Positions 44,285 through 53,818 of a DNA stretch of 64,000 nt are shown here, piece after piece; the first letter of the stretch is position 1, and every line of letters begins with the position of its first letter. Made by a program: the position numbers and the translations under genes. Under the pieces are notes generated by a model. It saw nothing but the letters and a program-made list of their open reading frames with translations. It was not told the origin of the DNA and ran no database searches. Source of the DNA: Luteimonas deserti (GTDB lineage Bacteria > Pseudomonadota > Gammaproteobacteria > Xanthomonadales > Xanthomonadaceae); assembly GCF_013425765.1 (NCBI RefSeq), contig NZ_JACCJZ010000020.1, positions 310,001 to 374,000 on the forward strand, read 5' to 3'.

Positions 44285-47200
44285 GTGAGCCTGGCGCGGG
44301 CGGGCATCCTCTTGCGTGGATGGCGGGGGTGGACGCTGCGCTGGCTGCTCGCCGGCGTGCTGGCTGCCGGCGTGTGCACGGGCACCGCCGCCTCTGTCGA
44401 CGCCGCGGCCCCGGCAGCGACCATGCCCGGTCCGCTGCGCGATTACGCGGTCGACCAGTGGACGTCGCGCGACGGCCTGCCGCACAACTCGATCCGCGAC
44501 CTCGCGCAGACCCCGGACGGCTATCTCTGGTTCGCCACCTGGGAAGGGCTGGTGCGCTACGACGGCCTGGAGTTCGTGGTCTACGACCGCAGCACGTCCA
44601 CGCCCGCACTGCTGGACAACGGCGTGGGCACGCTCTATGTCGACCCGACGGGCGCGCTGTGGTTCAGCGATTCGCGCGGCAACGTCGGTCGCCGCGACGC
44701 CGGCGGCGCATGGCGCGTCTGGAGCGCGGCCGAGGAAGGCTGGCCACAGGTGCTGGTGCACGCGATGGTCATGGACGCACAGGGCCGCCTGTGGCTGCTG
44801 TTCGAAGGCCGTGGCCTCGGCGCGCTGCATGCCGATGGCCGCTTCGAGTACACCGAACCGCCGCCGGGGGTACCCCTTGCCCTGAGTTATCCGCACATGG
44901 CGGTCGGGCAGGATGGGCGGATCTGGATCGGCGGGCTCGGTGGCCTGCTCGTGCGGGAGCCGGACGGCCGCCTGCACCGCGCGCCGGCGGCGCTGGGCCT
45001 CGCCCCGGGACTGGCCTGGCCGTACCGGGCACCGGACGGCGCGATCTGGCTGGTGGCCGGCGACAGCGTGCACCGGATCGAAGGCGCCGCGGCGCCGCGG
45101 CGCTACCGCATTCCCGGCCAGGGCGATTTCACCGCGATGCTGCAGGATCGGCACGGCGCGTTGTGGCTGGGCAGCGAGAGTCGCGGCCTGCTGCGCATCG
45201 GCGCGCGCGGCGTGGAGACACCGCCCACCGATGCGGCGCGTCCGCCGGGCCGCATCGTCGGTCTGCTCGAGGATGCCGAAGGCAGCGTGTGGGCGGGCGC
45301 CAACGGCGGCCTGTTCCGGCTGCGCGAAACCCTGTTCCAGCGCCTGACCGCACACGACGGCCTGAGCGGCGACTATGCCCGCGCGCTGCTCGAGGATCGC
45401 GACGGGACGCTGTGGATCGGCGGCGCCAGCGGGCTCGACCGGCACCTGCCGGACGGCCATCTGGCGCCGTTCGCCTTGCAGCCCGGCGTGCCGCCGTCGG
45501 TGCTCAGCCTGGCCCAGGACCGCGATGGCGACGTCTGGGTGGGCGCCTACGGCGGGCGCGTGTTCCGCATGCGCGACGGTGTCGTGGTCGACCGCCTGCA
45601 GGGATTCCCCGGCCACATCCGGGCCATCGAGGCCACGCCGGACGGGGCGGTCTGGATCGCCACGCACAGCGGCCCCGTGCGGCTGGTGGACGGGCGTGTC
45701 GACACGCCGCGCGTCCCGGGTCTGCCGACCGGACTGGTGACCTCACTGGCCTGGATCGACGATGCCCTGTGGGTCGGTTCGGTGGAAGGGGCGAGCGTGC
45801 TCGAGGGCGGGCGCGTGCGGCATGTGGCCCTTCCGGCCGGCGCGCGCACCGTGTTCGCCTTCCGGCGCATCGGCGACGCGGTGTGGATGGCCACCGATCG
45901 CGGCCTTCACCGCGTACGCGGGAACGCGGTCGCGCCGGTCGGACTGGCGCAGGGTCTGCCGGTCGACACCGTCTTCCAGATCGTGCCCGACCGCATCGGC
46001 AATGCCTGGATCACCAGCAATCGCGGCATGCTGCGTGCGCGCATGCAGGATCTCGACGCCGTGGCCGATGGCCGCCTCGCGACACTCCCGCTCGAGCGCT
46101 ACGACGAGATCGACGGCATGTCCAGCGCGCAGGGCAACGGCAGCTCGTCGCCGTCGGCGATCCTGCGCGCCGACGGTTCGGTGTGGATGGCCACCGCGCG
46201 CGGCATCAGCGGCGTCGATCCGCAGCGCTGGAGTTCCTACCGAAAGCGGCTGCCGCCGGTGCCGCGGATCGATGCCGTGCGCCTGGATGGCGAGCCGCTG
46301 GACTGGCGCGACGGGCAGCAGCTGGAGGGCGGGGCTCGCATCTCGGTCTCGTTCGTCGGGCTGAGCTTCCTGATGTCGGACCGGATCCGCTTCCGCACAC
46401 GGCTCGAAGGCCTCGACGCACGCTGGATCGAACACGGCCGCCAGCGCAGTGTGGAGTTCGTCGGCCTGCCGCCGGGCGACTACGTGCTGCAGGTCGAAGC
46501 GGCGCACCCGGAGGGCGAATGGAGTGCGCATCCGGCGGCCTGGCACTTCTCGGTGGCGCCGCGCTGGTGGCAGCGCCACAGCGTGCAGCTGGCGCTCGCG
46601 GTACTCGCGCTGCTGGCGCCGGCGCTGCTCTACGGCGTGCGCCTGCGCCGCTATCGCAGAGCGAACGACAGGCTGAGCCACCTGGTCGACGAGCGCACGC
46701 GGACCCTGCAGCGGCAGACCGAGCAGCTGCTCGAGGCGGACCGCGAGAAGACCGAGCTGCTGGGCCGGCTGCAGGCCCAGGCCGAGACCTTCGAACGCCA
46801 GGCGCTCGAGGACGCACTGACCGGCCTGCCGAACCGGCGCAGTTTCGACGCGGCGCTCGCGCGTGAGTTCGCCCGTGCGCATCGCAAGGGCCAGCCGCTG
46901 TGCCTGATGATCCTGGACGTCGACCGGTTCAAAACAGTCAACGACCAGTACAGCCATGTCGTCGGCGATGCGGTGCTGCGCCAGGTGGGCGAACTGCTGA
47001 TGGGCGCGTGCCGGGCCACCGACATCGCGGCACGCATCGGCGGCGAAGAGTTCGCGTTGATCCTGGTCGACACCAGTCCGGACGAGGCCCACGTGGTCTA
47101 CGCCCGCCTGCGCGACGCGTTCGCACGGCGCACGGACTGGGGCGGGGTGCCCGGGCTGCGGATCACGATCAGCGCCGGGTCGACGCGCATCGATCCGCTG

Positions 47201-47290
47201 GACACGGCCCCTGCCCAGTTGGTGCGGCGCGCCGACATGGCCCTCTACCGCGCCAAGAGCGCAGGACGCGACCAGCTCTGCGATGGCTGA
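44285..47290 (+). CDS. Propeller-sensor diguanylate cyclase (Reg_prop, Y_Y_Y, GGDEF)
   Basis: Membrane-anchored c-di-GMP synthase of about 1001 residues. A signal/anchor segment near the N-terminus precedes a periplasmic part of repeated W-[FI]-type propeller units (DGYLWFATWEGLVRYDG, RDGTLWIGGASGL, DGDVWVGAYGG and others). A Y_Y_Y-like module follows (YVLQVEAAHPEGEWS), then a transmembrane helix (about residues 774-793), a coiled coil and a C-terminal GGDEF domain. The active site is GGEEF (about 919-923) with an intact RxxD inhibitory site (RATD, 910-913). The start is uncertain between GTG 44273 and 44285. The ligand is unknown. Confidence 0.85.
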   Translation: MSLARAGILLRGWRGWTLRWLLAGVLAAGVCTGTAASVDAAAPAATMPGPLRDYAVDQWTSRDGLPHNSIRDLAQTPDGYLWFATWEGLVRYDGLEFVVYDRSTSTPALLDNGVGTLYVDPTGALWFSDSRGNVGRRDAGGAWRVWSAAEEGWPQVLVHAMVMDAQGRLWLLFEGRGLGALHADGRFEYTEPPPGVPLALSYPHMAVGQDGRIWIGGLGGLLVREPDGRLHRAPAALGLAPGLAWPYRAPDGAIWLVAGDSVHRIEGAAAPRRYRIPGQGDFTAMLQDRHGALWLGSESRGLLRIGARGVETPPTDAARPPGRIVGLLEDAEGSVWAGANGGLFRLRETLFQRLTAHDGLSGDYARALLEDRDGTLWIGGASGLDRHLPDGHLAPFALQPGVPPSVLSLAQDRDGDVWVGAYGGRVFRMRDGVVVDRLQGFPGHIRAIEATPDGAVWIATHSGPVRLVDGRVDTPRVPGLPTGLVTSLAWIDDALWVGSVEGASVLEGGRVRHVALPAGARTVFAFRRIGDAVWMATDRGLHRVRGNAVAPVGLAQGLPVDTVFQIVPDRIGNAWITSNRGMLRARMQDLDAVADGRLATLPLERYDEIDGMSSAQGNGSSSPSAILRADGSVWMATARGISGVDPQRWSSYRKRLPPVPRIDAVRLDGEPLDWRDGQQLEGGARISVSFVGLSFLMSDRIRFRTRLEGLDARWIEHGRQRSVEFVGLPPGDYVLQVEAAHPEGEWSAHPAAWHFSVAPRWWQRHSVQLALAVLALLAPALLYGVRLRRYRRANDRLSHLVDERTRTLQRQTEQLLEADREKTELLGRLQAQAETFERQALEDALTGLPNRRSFDAALAREFARAHRKGQPLCLMILDVDRFKTVNDQYSHVVGDAVLRQVGELLMGACRATDIAARIGGEEFALILVDTSPDEAHVVYARLRDAFARRTDWGGVPGLRITISAGSTRIDPLDTAPAQLVRRADMALYRAKSAGRDQLCDG

Positions 47291-47395
47291 GCCGCGTCGA
47301 GGTCCCGGCCACCGGGCCCTTCATCGCCGCGCATTCGGGCCGGACCGGCGGCGCCCGATTCAGCCCGTGGCCGATAGAATCCTGGTCCTCACTGC

Positions 47396-47439
47396 GGCGG
47401 GGACGACCCCGCCATCGCGCAGCACGCGGGGACGGCCCC
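47396..47439 (+). promoter_or_regulatory. Guanidine-II (mini-ykkC) riboswitch
   Basis: Two small hairpins with the diagnostic ACGR loops. P1 is GGCGGGG-ACGA-CCCCGCC at 47396-47413 and P2 is GGGG-ACGG-CCCC at 47428-47439, joined by a 14-nt linker. This matches the guanidine-II consensus. The sugE ribosome-binding site (AGGGAG, 47448-47453) begins 9 bp after P2, so control is probably translational: guanidinium stabilises P1/P2 docking and frees the ribosome-binding site. TAGAAT at 47375 may be the -10 element. Confidence 0.92.
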
Positions 47440-47461
47440 ATCGACCGAGGGAGACGTCCGC

Positions 47462-47776
47462 ATGGCGTGGTTCATCCTGCTGCTGGCCGGCCTGTTCGAG
47501 ATCGCCTGGGCCATCGGCCTCAAATACACCGAAGGGTTCACCCGGCCGTGGCCGACGCTCGGCACGGTGGCCGCGATGGTGGCCAGCTTCTGGCTGCTCG
47601 GTCTCGCTCTGAAGTCGCTGCCGCTCGGCACCGCCTACGCGGTGTGGGTGGGCGTGGGTGCGGTCGGCACAGCGGTGCTGGGCATCGTGCTGTTCGACGA
47701 GCCGGCCACCGTGACCCGGCTGGTCAGCCTCGGCCTGATCGTCGCCGGTATCGTCGGGCTCAAGCTGGCTGCTTGA
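47462..47776 (+). CDS. sugE: Guanidinium exporter Gdx (SugE, SMR family)
   Basis: Four-helix small multidrug resistance-family transporter of 104 residues that works as an antiparallel dimer. The essential membrane Glu13 is present ([17 protein letters not shown]), and the sequence is of the SugE/Gdx type rather than EmrE. The guanidine-II riboswitch directly upstream supports proton-coupled guanidinium export as the real role. It is convergent with the RNase T gene, with 21 bp between the stops. Confidence 0.95.
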   Translation: MAWFILLLAGLFEIAWAIGLKYTEGFTRPWPTLGTVAAMVASFWLLGLALKSLPLGTAYAVWVGVGAVGTAVLGIVLFDEPATVTRLVSLGLIVAGIVGLKLAA

Positions 47777-47797
47777 GCCGGCACCGCGCGCGATCCG

Positions 47798-48448
47798 TCA
47801 CCCGGGCGACTGCAGCGGCGCGGGCCAGGCGTTGGCGATGCGGCAGAACAGCCGCGCCGTCTGCTGGGTGTCGTAGAGCGCGGAATGCGCCTGCGACTGG
47901 TCCCAGTCGTACCCGGCCGCCTGCACGGCGCGCGCCAGCACCGTCTGCCCGTAGGCCACGCCGGCGAGGGTGACGGTGTCGAACACGCTGAACGGGTGGA
48001 AGGGGTTGCGCTTGTGACCGCTGCGCTCGACTGCCGCGTTGACGAAACCGAGATCGAAATGCGCGTTGTGACCGACCAGGATCGCGCGCTGGCACTGGTG
48101 ATGCTTGAGCGCGACGCGCACCGCCGCGAACACGTGCTCGAGCGCATCGCGCTCCACCCGGGCCAGACGGAACGGATGATGGATGTCGATGCCGGTCACT
48201 TCGAGCGACTGCGGATCGATCTCCATGCCTTCGGCCGGCTCGACATGCGCATGTGCCGAGGCGCCCGGCACCAGGCGTCCGTCGCCGTCGATGTCGAGCG
48301 GGATCGCCGCGATCTCGAGCAGCGCGTGGCGGCGCGCGTCGAATCCGCCGGTCTCCACGTCGACCACGACGGGCAGAAAGCCGCGGAAGCGGCGGCACAT
48401 CGGAAGATGGGGGACGGCCTGGTCGGCCGGAACTGCGACATCGCTCAT
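47798..48448 (-). CDS. rnt: Ribonuclease T
   Basis: DEDDh 3'-5' exonuclease that trims tRNA CCA ends and other stable RNA 3' termini. It has 216 residues. The metal ligands are Asp30 and Glu32 (VVDVETGGF), Asp132 ([12 protein letters not shown]) and Asp193, with the general base His188 ([13 protein letters not shown]). Length matches E. coli RNase T (215). It is monocistronic, convergent with sugE and separated from phoU by 73 bp on the same strand. Confidence 0.94.
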   Translation of the reverse strand: MSDVAVPADQAVPHLPMCRRFRGFLPVVVDVETGGFDARRHALLEIAAIPLDIDGDGRLVPGASAHAHVEPAEGMEIDPQSLEVTGIDIHHPFRLARVERDALEHVFAAVRVALKHHQCQRAILVGHNAHFDLGFVNAAVERSGHKRNPFHPFSVFDTVTLAGVAYGQTVLARAVQAAGYDWDQSQAHSALYDTQQTARLFCRIANAWPAPLQSPG

Positions 48449-48521
48449 GCGCGCAAGCCTAGCAGAGCGGTCGTCGCACCCAGGCGCCCGGACGCCGCAA
48501 CGCGATGCGTCCTGCGCCGCG

Positions 48522-49226
48522 TCAGCTGACCGTGTTGGTCTCGTCGCGCTTGTCGCGCGGCGGCAGCGCCTCGTCGCCGTGCACCAGGAACCAGATGTTC
48601 TCGGCGATGTTGGTGGCGTGGTCGCCGATGCGCTCGATGTTCTTGGCCATGAACAGCAGGTGCGTGCTCGGCGTGATCGCCCGCGGGTCTTCCATCATGT
48701 AGGTCAGCAGCTCGCGGAACAGGCTGGTGTAGACGGTGTCGATCTCGGCGTCCTGGTCGCGTACACGTTGCGCGGCCTCGGCGTCGTTGGTGCGGAAGGC
48801 GACCAGCACGTCGCGCACCTGGCGCACGGCCAGCTGGCCGAGCACGGTCAGCCCGCGGGTGTGCGGCAGCGGCGGCGCGAGGTTGAGCGCGGTCGAGCGC
48901 TTGGCGACGTTCGCGGCGTAGTCGCCGATGCGCTCGATGTCGGCCGCGATGCGCAGCGCGGCGAGGATCTCGCGCAGGTCGCGCGCCATCGGGCCGCGCA
49001 GCGCCAGCTTCATCACGTCCTGGCTGACCTCGTGCTCCAGCGCATCGATCGCTTCGTCGTTGGCGATGATCCGCTCGGCGGCCTTGTCGTCGCGGCGCTC
49101 GACCACGTCCAGGGCCGATTCCAGCTGCGCGGCCGCCATCTCGCCCATCCGCAGGATCTCGTTGATCAGGCGGCTGCGCTCGTCGTCGTAGCTCTTGACG
49201 ATGTGGTCGTTGAGTTGGTTGGGCAT
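48522..49226 (-). CDS. phoU: Phosphate signalling regulator PhoU
   Basis: Negative regulator linking the Pst transporter to the PhoR/PhoB system. It has 234 residues arranged as two three-helix bundles. The metal-binding motifs are visible: E-x3-D-rich stretches [20 protein letters not shown] and [19 protein letters not shown] in the first repeat, with [20 protein letters not shown] in the second. It is the last gene of the pstS-pstC-pstA-pstB-phoU operon, 131 bp after pstB. Confidence 0.96.
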   Translation of the reverse strand: MPNQLNDHIVKSYDDERSRLINEILRMGEMAAAQLESALDVVERRDDKAAERIIANDEAIDALEHEVSQDVMKLALRGPMARDLREILAALRIAADIERIGDYAANVAKRSTALNLAPPLPHTRGLTVLGQLAVRQVRDVLVAFRTNDAEAAQRVRDQDAEIDTVYTSLFRELLTYMMEDPRAITPSTHLLFMAKNIERIGDHATNIAENIWFLVHGDEALPPRDKRDETNTVS

Positions 49227-49357
49227 GGCGGATACCTGGAAACGGTGGCGGCAGAGAGAAGAGGCAGCGATGGAGCCGAGGTTCTACGACGGGCGCGCGT
49301 GGCGACGCGCCCGGCGCCGGGCAGGGCGCGGGATGGTGCCGCGCACGCGGCCCCGCC

Positions 49358-50188
49358 TCACCCGAACCGACCGGTGATGTAGTCCTCGGTCTGCTGCTTC
49401 GAGGGCTTGGAGAAGATCGTCTCGGTCGTGTCGTGCTCGATCAGGTCGCCGAGGTACATGAAGGCGGTGTAGTCCGAGACGCGGGCCGCCTGCTGCATGT
49501 TGTGGGTCACGATGACGATGGTGTAGTCCACCTTGAGTTCCTCGACCAGCTGTTCGATACGGCTGGTGGAGATCGGGTCGAGCGCCGACGTCGGCTCGTC
49601 GAGCAGCAGCACGTCGGGGCGCAGGGCCACGGCGCGGGCGATGCACAGGCGCTGCTGCTGGCCGCCGGACAGGCCCAGCGCGTTCTGGCCCAGCTTGTCC
49701 TTGACCTCGTTCCACAGCGCGGCCTGGGTCAGCGCCTGCTCGACGCGCTCGGCCAGTGCCGCCTTCGACAGCTTCTCGTGATGGCGGATCGCGTAGGCGA
49801 CGTTCTCGAAGATCGTCATCGGAAACGGCACCGGCTTCTGGAACACCATGCCGACCTTGCTGCGCAGGCGGTTCATCGGATACTTCGGCGACAGGATGTT
49901 CTCGCCGTCGAGCAGCACCTCGCCGCTGGCGGTCATCTTCGGATACAGCGCATAGATGCGGTTGAAGATCCGCAGCAGGGTGGACTTGCCGCAGCCCGAC
50001 GGCCCGATCAGCGCGGTCACGCGCTTTTCCGGAATCTCGAGGTCGATGGCCTTGAGCGCATGGAAATCGCCGTAATGGAAATCCAGCCCGCGCGCGGCGA
50101 TCTTCACCGGCGCCGGTGCCAGCGTGTCGCGCGCGTGGGTCGCGAGCTGGATGCGCTGCGACGACGGGGCGTTGTGAAGCTCGTTCAT
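49358..50188 (-). CDS. pstB: Phosphate ABC transporter ATP-binding protein PstB
   Basis: ATPase of the high-affinity phosphate importer, 276 residues from ATG 50188 (in-frame upstream starts at 50215 and 50266 give non-family extensions). Walker A is [16 protein letters not shown], the signature [14 protein letters not shown] and Walker [28 protein letters not shown] is typical of PstB. The C-terminus ends [11 protein letters not shown]. It is 34 bp after pstA. Confidence 0.97.
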   Translation of the reverse strand: MNELHNAPSSQRIQLATHARDTLAPAPVKIAARGLDFHYGDFHALKAIDLEIPEKRVTALIGPSGCGKSTLLRIFNRIYALYPKMTASGEVLLDGENILSPKYPMNRLRSKVGMVFQKPVPFPMTIFENVAYAIRHHEKLSKAALAERVEQALTQAALWNEVKDKLGQNALGLSGGQQQRLCIARAVALRPDVLLLDEPTSALDPISTSRIEQLVEELKVDYTIVIVTHNMQQAARVSDYTAFMYLGDLIEHDTTETIFSKPSKQQTEDYITGRFG

Positions 50189-50222
50189 GGACGGGTCCGG
50201 TCGGAAGAGGGTCATGGCGGGA

Positions 50223-51110
50223 TCAGTCGTGGACGACACGCTTGCGCAGCAGGATCGCACGGGCACTCAGGCTCACCAGCAACACGAAGCACGTCAGCAC
50301 CAGGGCGCCGGCCCAGGCCAGCTGCTGCCAGGATTCGTACGGGCTGCCGGCGTACTGGTACATCACCACGGGCACGCTGGCCATCGGCCGCATGATGTCG
50401 CTGTTCCAGTACTGGTTGCCGAACGCGGTGAACAGCAGCGGCGCGGTCTCGCCACTGATGCGCGCCAGCGCGAGCAGGATACCGGTGAGGATACCGGCCG
50501 AGGCGCTGCGGTAGAGCACCTGCATGATGACCTTCCAGTGCGGCACGCCCAGCGACAGGGCCGCCTCGCGCATCTGGGTCGGCACCAGCTGGAGCATCTC
50601 GTCGGTGGTGCGGATCACCACGGGCAGCACGATGAAGGCGAGGGCGATCGCGCCGGCGAGGGCCGAGAAGCGGCCGCCGGTCTGCATCACGAACAGCGTG
50701 TAGACGAACAGGCCGAGGACGATCGACGGCGCCGACAGCAGGATGTCGTTGATGAAGCGCACCACCGTGCCGATCTTGCGCGCGCGGCCGTACTCCGAGA
50801 GCCAGGTGCCCGCGGCGATGCCCAGCGGCGTGCCGATGCCGATCGCCAGGGCACACATCACCGCGCTGCCGAAGAAGGCGTTGAGCAGGCCGCCCTCCTG
50901 CATGGGAGGCGGCGTCATCTGGGTGAACAGGGCCCAGTTGATGCCCCCTGCGGCCTTCGAGACCAGGGTCCACAGGATCCAGCCGAGGAAGAACAGGCCG
51001 AACGCCGCGGTCAGGCAGCCGAGTGCGATGGCGACGCCATTCTTGATGCGGCGCCGGGTGTGCAGCCGGTCGGCGACCTGGCGTTCGCGTTCGGTGATCG
51101 CGACGGGCAT
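50223..51110 (-). CDS. pstA: Phosphate ABC transporter permease PstA
   Basis: Inner-membrane permease subunit of 295 residues with six predicted transmembrane helices. The ABC-permease coupling segment is [43 protein letters not shown] and [18 protein letters not shown] are PstA-typical. The ATG at 51110 overlaps the pstC stop by one base, giving translational coupling. Confidence 0.96.
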   Translation of the reverse strand: MPVAITERERQVADRLHTRRRIKNGVAIALGCLTAAFGLFFLGWILWTLVSKAAGGINWALFTQMTPPPMQEGGLLNAFFGSAVMCALAIGIGTPLGIAAGTWLSEYGRARKIGTVVRFINDILLSAPSIVLGLFVYTLFVMQTGGRFSALAGAIALAFIVLPVVIRTTDEMLQLVPTQMREAALSLGVPHWKVIMQVLYRSASAGILTGILLALARISGETAPLLFTAFGNQYWNSDIMRPMASVPVVMYQYAGSPYESWQQLAWAGALVLTCFVLLVSLSARAILLRKRVVHD

Positions 51111-52081
51111 CACTTGCCCTCCCTGCGGGCGAGTTGCATCAGCATCAGGCGTGCGATCGCCAGCACCACGAAGGTCACCACGAACAACACGAAGCCGAGC
51201 AGCAGCAGGGCCGAGCGGTAGGTTTCCGTGGCCTCGCCGAAATCGTTGGCGATCAGTGCGGCGATCGTCGTGCTGGGCTCGAGCAGCGACGGTGTCAGGC
51301 GCACCGAATTGCCGATCACGAACGCGACCGCCATGGTCTCGCCGAGCGCGCGGCCGAGGCCGAGGAAGATGCCGCCGATGACCGCCGAGCGGGTGTAGGG
51401 CAGCACGATGTCCCAGCTGACCTCCCACTTGGTCGCGCCGAGCGCATAGGCCGATTCCTTCAGGCGCGTGGGCACGGTCAGAAAGACCTCGCGCATCACC
51501 GCCGAGATGAAGGGAATCACCATGATCGCGAGCACGAAGCCCGCAGTGAGCGTGCCGATGCCCAGTGGCGGGCCCTGGAACAGGAGGCCGATGCCCGGGA
51601 TCGCACCGAAATAGTCGTTGAGGAACGGGGTGACGTAGGTGGTCATCACCGGCACCAGCACGAACAGGCCCCACATGCCGTAGATGATCGACGGGATGCC
51701 GGCCAGCAGTTCGATCGCGGTGCCGATCGGGCCGCGCAGCCAGCGCGGCGCGACCTCGGTGAGGAAGAAGGCGATGCCGAAGCTCACCGGAACCGCGATC
51801 AGCATCGCGATCAGGGCGGTGACGATGGTGCCGAGGATCGGCACCAGCGCGCCGTAGCGGTTCTCGACCGGATTCCAGTCGGCACTGGTGAAGAACGACA
51901 GGCCCTGGGTGGCCAGGGCATCGCGGCCGCCCCACAGCATCGACAGTGCGGCGCCGGCCAGGGCCAGCATCACCAGGACGACCGTCGCGCCCAGGGCCAG
52001 ACGGAAGATGCGGTCGTTGCGTGCGTCGCGGATGTCGCGTTGCCGGGGAGCGGGCACTGCGGAAAGCGTAGCGGCGGTCAT
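51110..52081 (-). CDS. pstC: Phosphate ABC transporter permease PstC
   Basis: Second permease subunit, 323 residues with six transmembrane helices. Family features are LLAGIPSIIYGMWGLFVLVP, the coupling loop VFLTVPTRLKESAYALGATKWEV (split over about residues 190-213) and LGRALGETMAVAFVIGNS. It is separated from pstS by 187 bp containing two strong hairpins, and overlaps pstA by one base. Confidence 0.96.
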   Translation of the reverse strand: MTAATLSAVPAPRQRDIRDARNDRIFRLALGATVVLVMLALAGAALSMLWGGRDALATQGLSFFTSADWNPVENRYGALVPILGTIVTALIAMLIAVPVSFGIAFFLTEVAPRWLRGPIGTAIELLAGIPSIIYGMWGLFVLVPVMTTYVTPFLNDYFGAIPGIGLLFQGPPLGIGTLTAGFVLAIMVIPFISAVMREVFLTVPTRLKESAYALGATKWEVSWDIVLPYTRSAVIGGIFLGLGRALGETMAVAFVIGNSVRLTPSLLEPSTTIAALIANDFGEATETYRSALLLLGFVLFVVTFVVLAIARLMLMQLARREGK

Positions 52082-52164
52082 CGGTGTCCTTGGGTCCGTC
52101 GTATCCCGCGGGTGCGGGCATCCGGTGTCTTCGCAGATTGCATCGCACCTGCCCGGAGATCACC

Positions 52165-52247
52165 AGGCCCGGGCGCTGTCCGCGTCCGGGCCTGTCGTCG
52201 CCATCAGTGGTGTCCGGCCGTCGCGGGGGCGCGTGGCCGCGCCCCCG
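52165..52247 (-). other. Two intercistronic hairpins between pstS and pstC
   Basis: A 12-bp stem (52165-52176 with 52182-52193, one G-T wobble) and a 10-bp stem (52224-52233 with 52238-52247, loop TGGC). They lie 22-106 bases downstream of the pstS stop. There is no T-run on the transcribed side. They resemble 3' stabilising or partial-termination structures that raise binding-protein mRNA above that of the permease genes, an inference from other ABC operons. Confidence 0.6.
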
Positions 52248-52268
52248 GCAACGGACGTGGCCGCTGCA

Positions 52269-53360
52269 TCACTTGAACTCGTTCGCCCAGTACGCCTCGA
52301 TCTGCTCGACCAGCGGCGCGGGCAGCGGCACGTAATGCAGCTCGTTCGCCTGGGCCTGGCCGGATTCGAACGCCCACTTGAAGAACGCCAGCGTCGCCTG
52401 GCTGCGCGCCGGGTTGCGCGGCTGCTTGGGCATCAACATGAAGTTGGTCGCGGTGATCGGCCATGCATTGGCGCCGGCGGCGTTGGTGATGACCAGGTTG
52501 AAGTCCTGCGCGTTGGCCCAGTCCGCATTGGCTGCGGCCGCCGCGAAGCTCTCGGCGTTGGGCTGCACCCAGTTGCCGTCCGCGTTCTGCAGCGAGGCGT
52601 AGGGCATGTTGTTCTGCAGCGCATAGGCCAGCTCGACATAGCCGATCGAGCCCTTGATCTGCTGCACGTAGGAGGCGACGCCCTCGTTGCCCTTGCCGCC
52701 CACGCCCACCGGCCATTGCACCGAGGTGCCTTCACCGACGCGGCTCTTCCAGTCCGGGTTCACCTTGGACAGGTAATTCGAGAAGTTGAACGTGGTGCCC
52801 GAGCCGTCAGAGCGGTGAACGATGCTGATCTTGCCCGAGGGCAGGGCGACGCCGGGGTTGAGCCCGGCGATGGCCGGATCGTTCCAGGTGCCGATCTTGC
52901 CGAGGAAGATGTCGGCCAGCACCGCGCCGGTGAGACGCAGCTGGCCCGGCTGCAGGCCTTCGACATTGAACACGGGTACGACGCCACCGATCGCCGACGG
53001 GAACTGCCCGAGGCCGGCGGCCTGCAGCTCGGCGCTGTCGAGCGGCTTGTCCGACGAACCGAAGTCCACCGTGCCCGACTTGATCTGGGCGATGCCGCCG
53101 CCCGAACCGATCGACTGGTAATTGACCCGGTTGCCGGTGGCGGCGTTGTAGTCGGCCGACCACTTCGACACCAGCGGATAGATGAAGGTGGCGCCGGCGC
53201 CGGTGATCTCGGCAGTGACCCGGTCGCCGCTGCCCTGGCCCTGGCCCGGAGCGCCTGCGCCCGCCTGGCCGGCCGGTGCGTCGGAATTGCCGCCACAGGC
53301 AGCGAGGAAAAAGAGCGAAGCGAGGGCGAGCGCGCCGATTCGGACCGTCTGACGAGGCAT
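52269..53360 (-). CDS. pstS: Phosphate ABC transporter substrate-binding protein PstS
   Basis: Periplasmic phosphate-binding lipoprotein of 363 residues. The ATG at 53360 gives a signal peptide with lipobox LAAC (FLAACGGNS). Phosphate-binding motifs follow: ITGAGATFIYPLVSKW, YQSIGSGGGIAQI, DFGSSDKPL, and IVHRSDGSGTTFNFSNYLS. A Gly/Ala/Gln-rich linker joins the lipid anchor to the domain. It is the first gene of the pst operon and divergent from the porin. A longer reading from 53414 was rejected because it places 18 residues before the signal peptide. Confidence 0.96.
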   Translation of the reverse strand: MPRQTVRIGALALASLFFLAACGGNSDAPAGQAGAGAPGQGQGSGDRVTAEITGAGATFIYPLVSKWSADYNAATGNRVNYQSIGSGGGIAQIKSGTVDFGSSDKPLDSAELQAAGLGQFPSAIGGVVPVFNVEGLQPGQLRLTGAVLADIFLGKIGTWNDPAIAGLNPGVALPSGKISIVHRSDGSGTTFNFSNYLSKVNPDWKSRVGEGTSVQWPVGVGGKGNEGVASYVQQIKGSIGYVELAYALQNNMPYASLQNADGNWVQPNAESFAAAAANADWANAQDFNLVITNAAGANAWPITATNFMLMPKQPRNPARSQATLAFFKWAFESGQAQANELHYVPLPAPLVEQIEAYWANEFK

Positions 53361-53417
53361 CTGGAAAGCTCCGGGAAAAGGGACGACGCATGGCGCGTCG
53401 CCCGGTACGCGCATTTA

Positions 53418-53446
53418 ATGATGTTTTTATTTCATTCGTATGACGG
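53418..53446 (-). promoter_or_regulatory. Candidate Pho box for pstS (and divergent porin region)
   Basis: Upstream of pstS on the minus strand, three 7-mers sit at exact 11-bp spacing: CCGTCAT (53446-53440), ATGAAAT (53435-53429) and ACATCAT (53424-53418). Against CTGTCAT they match at 6, 4 and 4 of 7 positions. On the porin side, CTGACGC (53750) and ATGTCAT (53761) are also 11 bp apart, and CATAAT (53765) could be a -10 element. No other gene is supported in 53361-53818. Confidence 0.4.
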
Positions 53447-53818
53447 TCCCGCGGCCGTCCGGCACCGTCCGCCGCGCCGGCATGCGGTCCTCGAGGCCGA
53501 GGCGCGTCGCGGTCGACCCGACTGAAGCCCGCTGGGGATCCTCGTCCGAGCCGGCCCGGCGCTCACCGTGTGCTCTGCGGGCACCCTCGCGACATGCCGC
53601 GCGGACCGCCCAGGGAGAGGGATGGGCGGCGCGCGCGGCATGTGCATGCATTGCACTCCGCGCGCATGGCGTCCGCGTGTCCGGTGCATTGCGGACGGGT
53701 GACACGGCCTCCGGTCGGGGCAGGACCGCAATGTGACAGGCGGCGGGGGCTGACGCGGGAATGTCATAATTCCGCCTTCATCCCTGGCACGCCCCCGCGT
53801 CCTGTCGAGAGACCCTCC

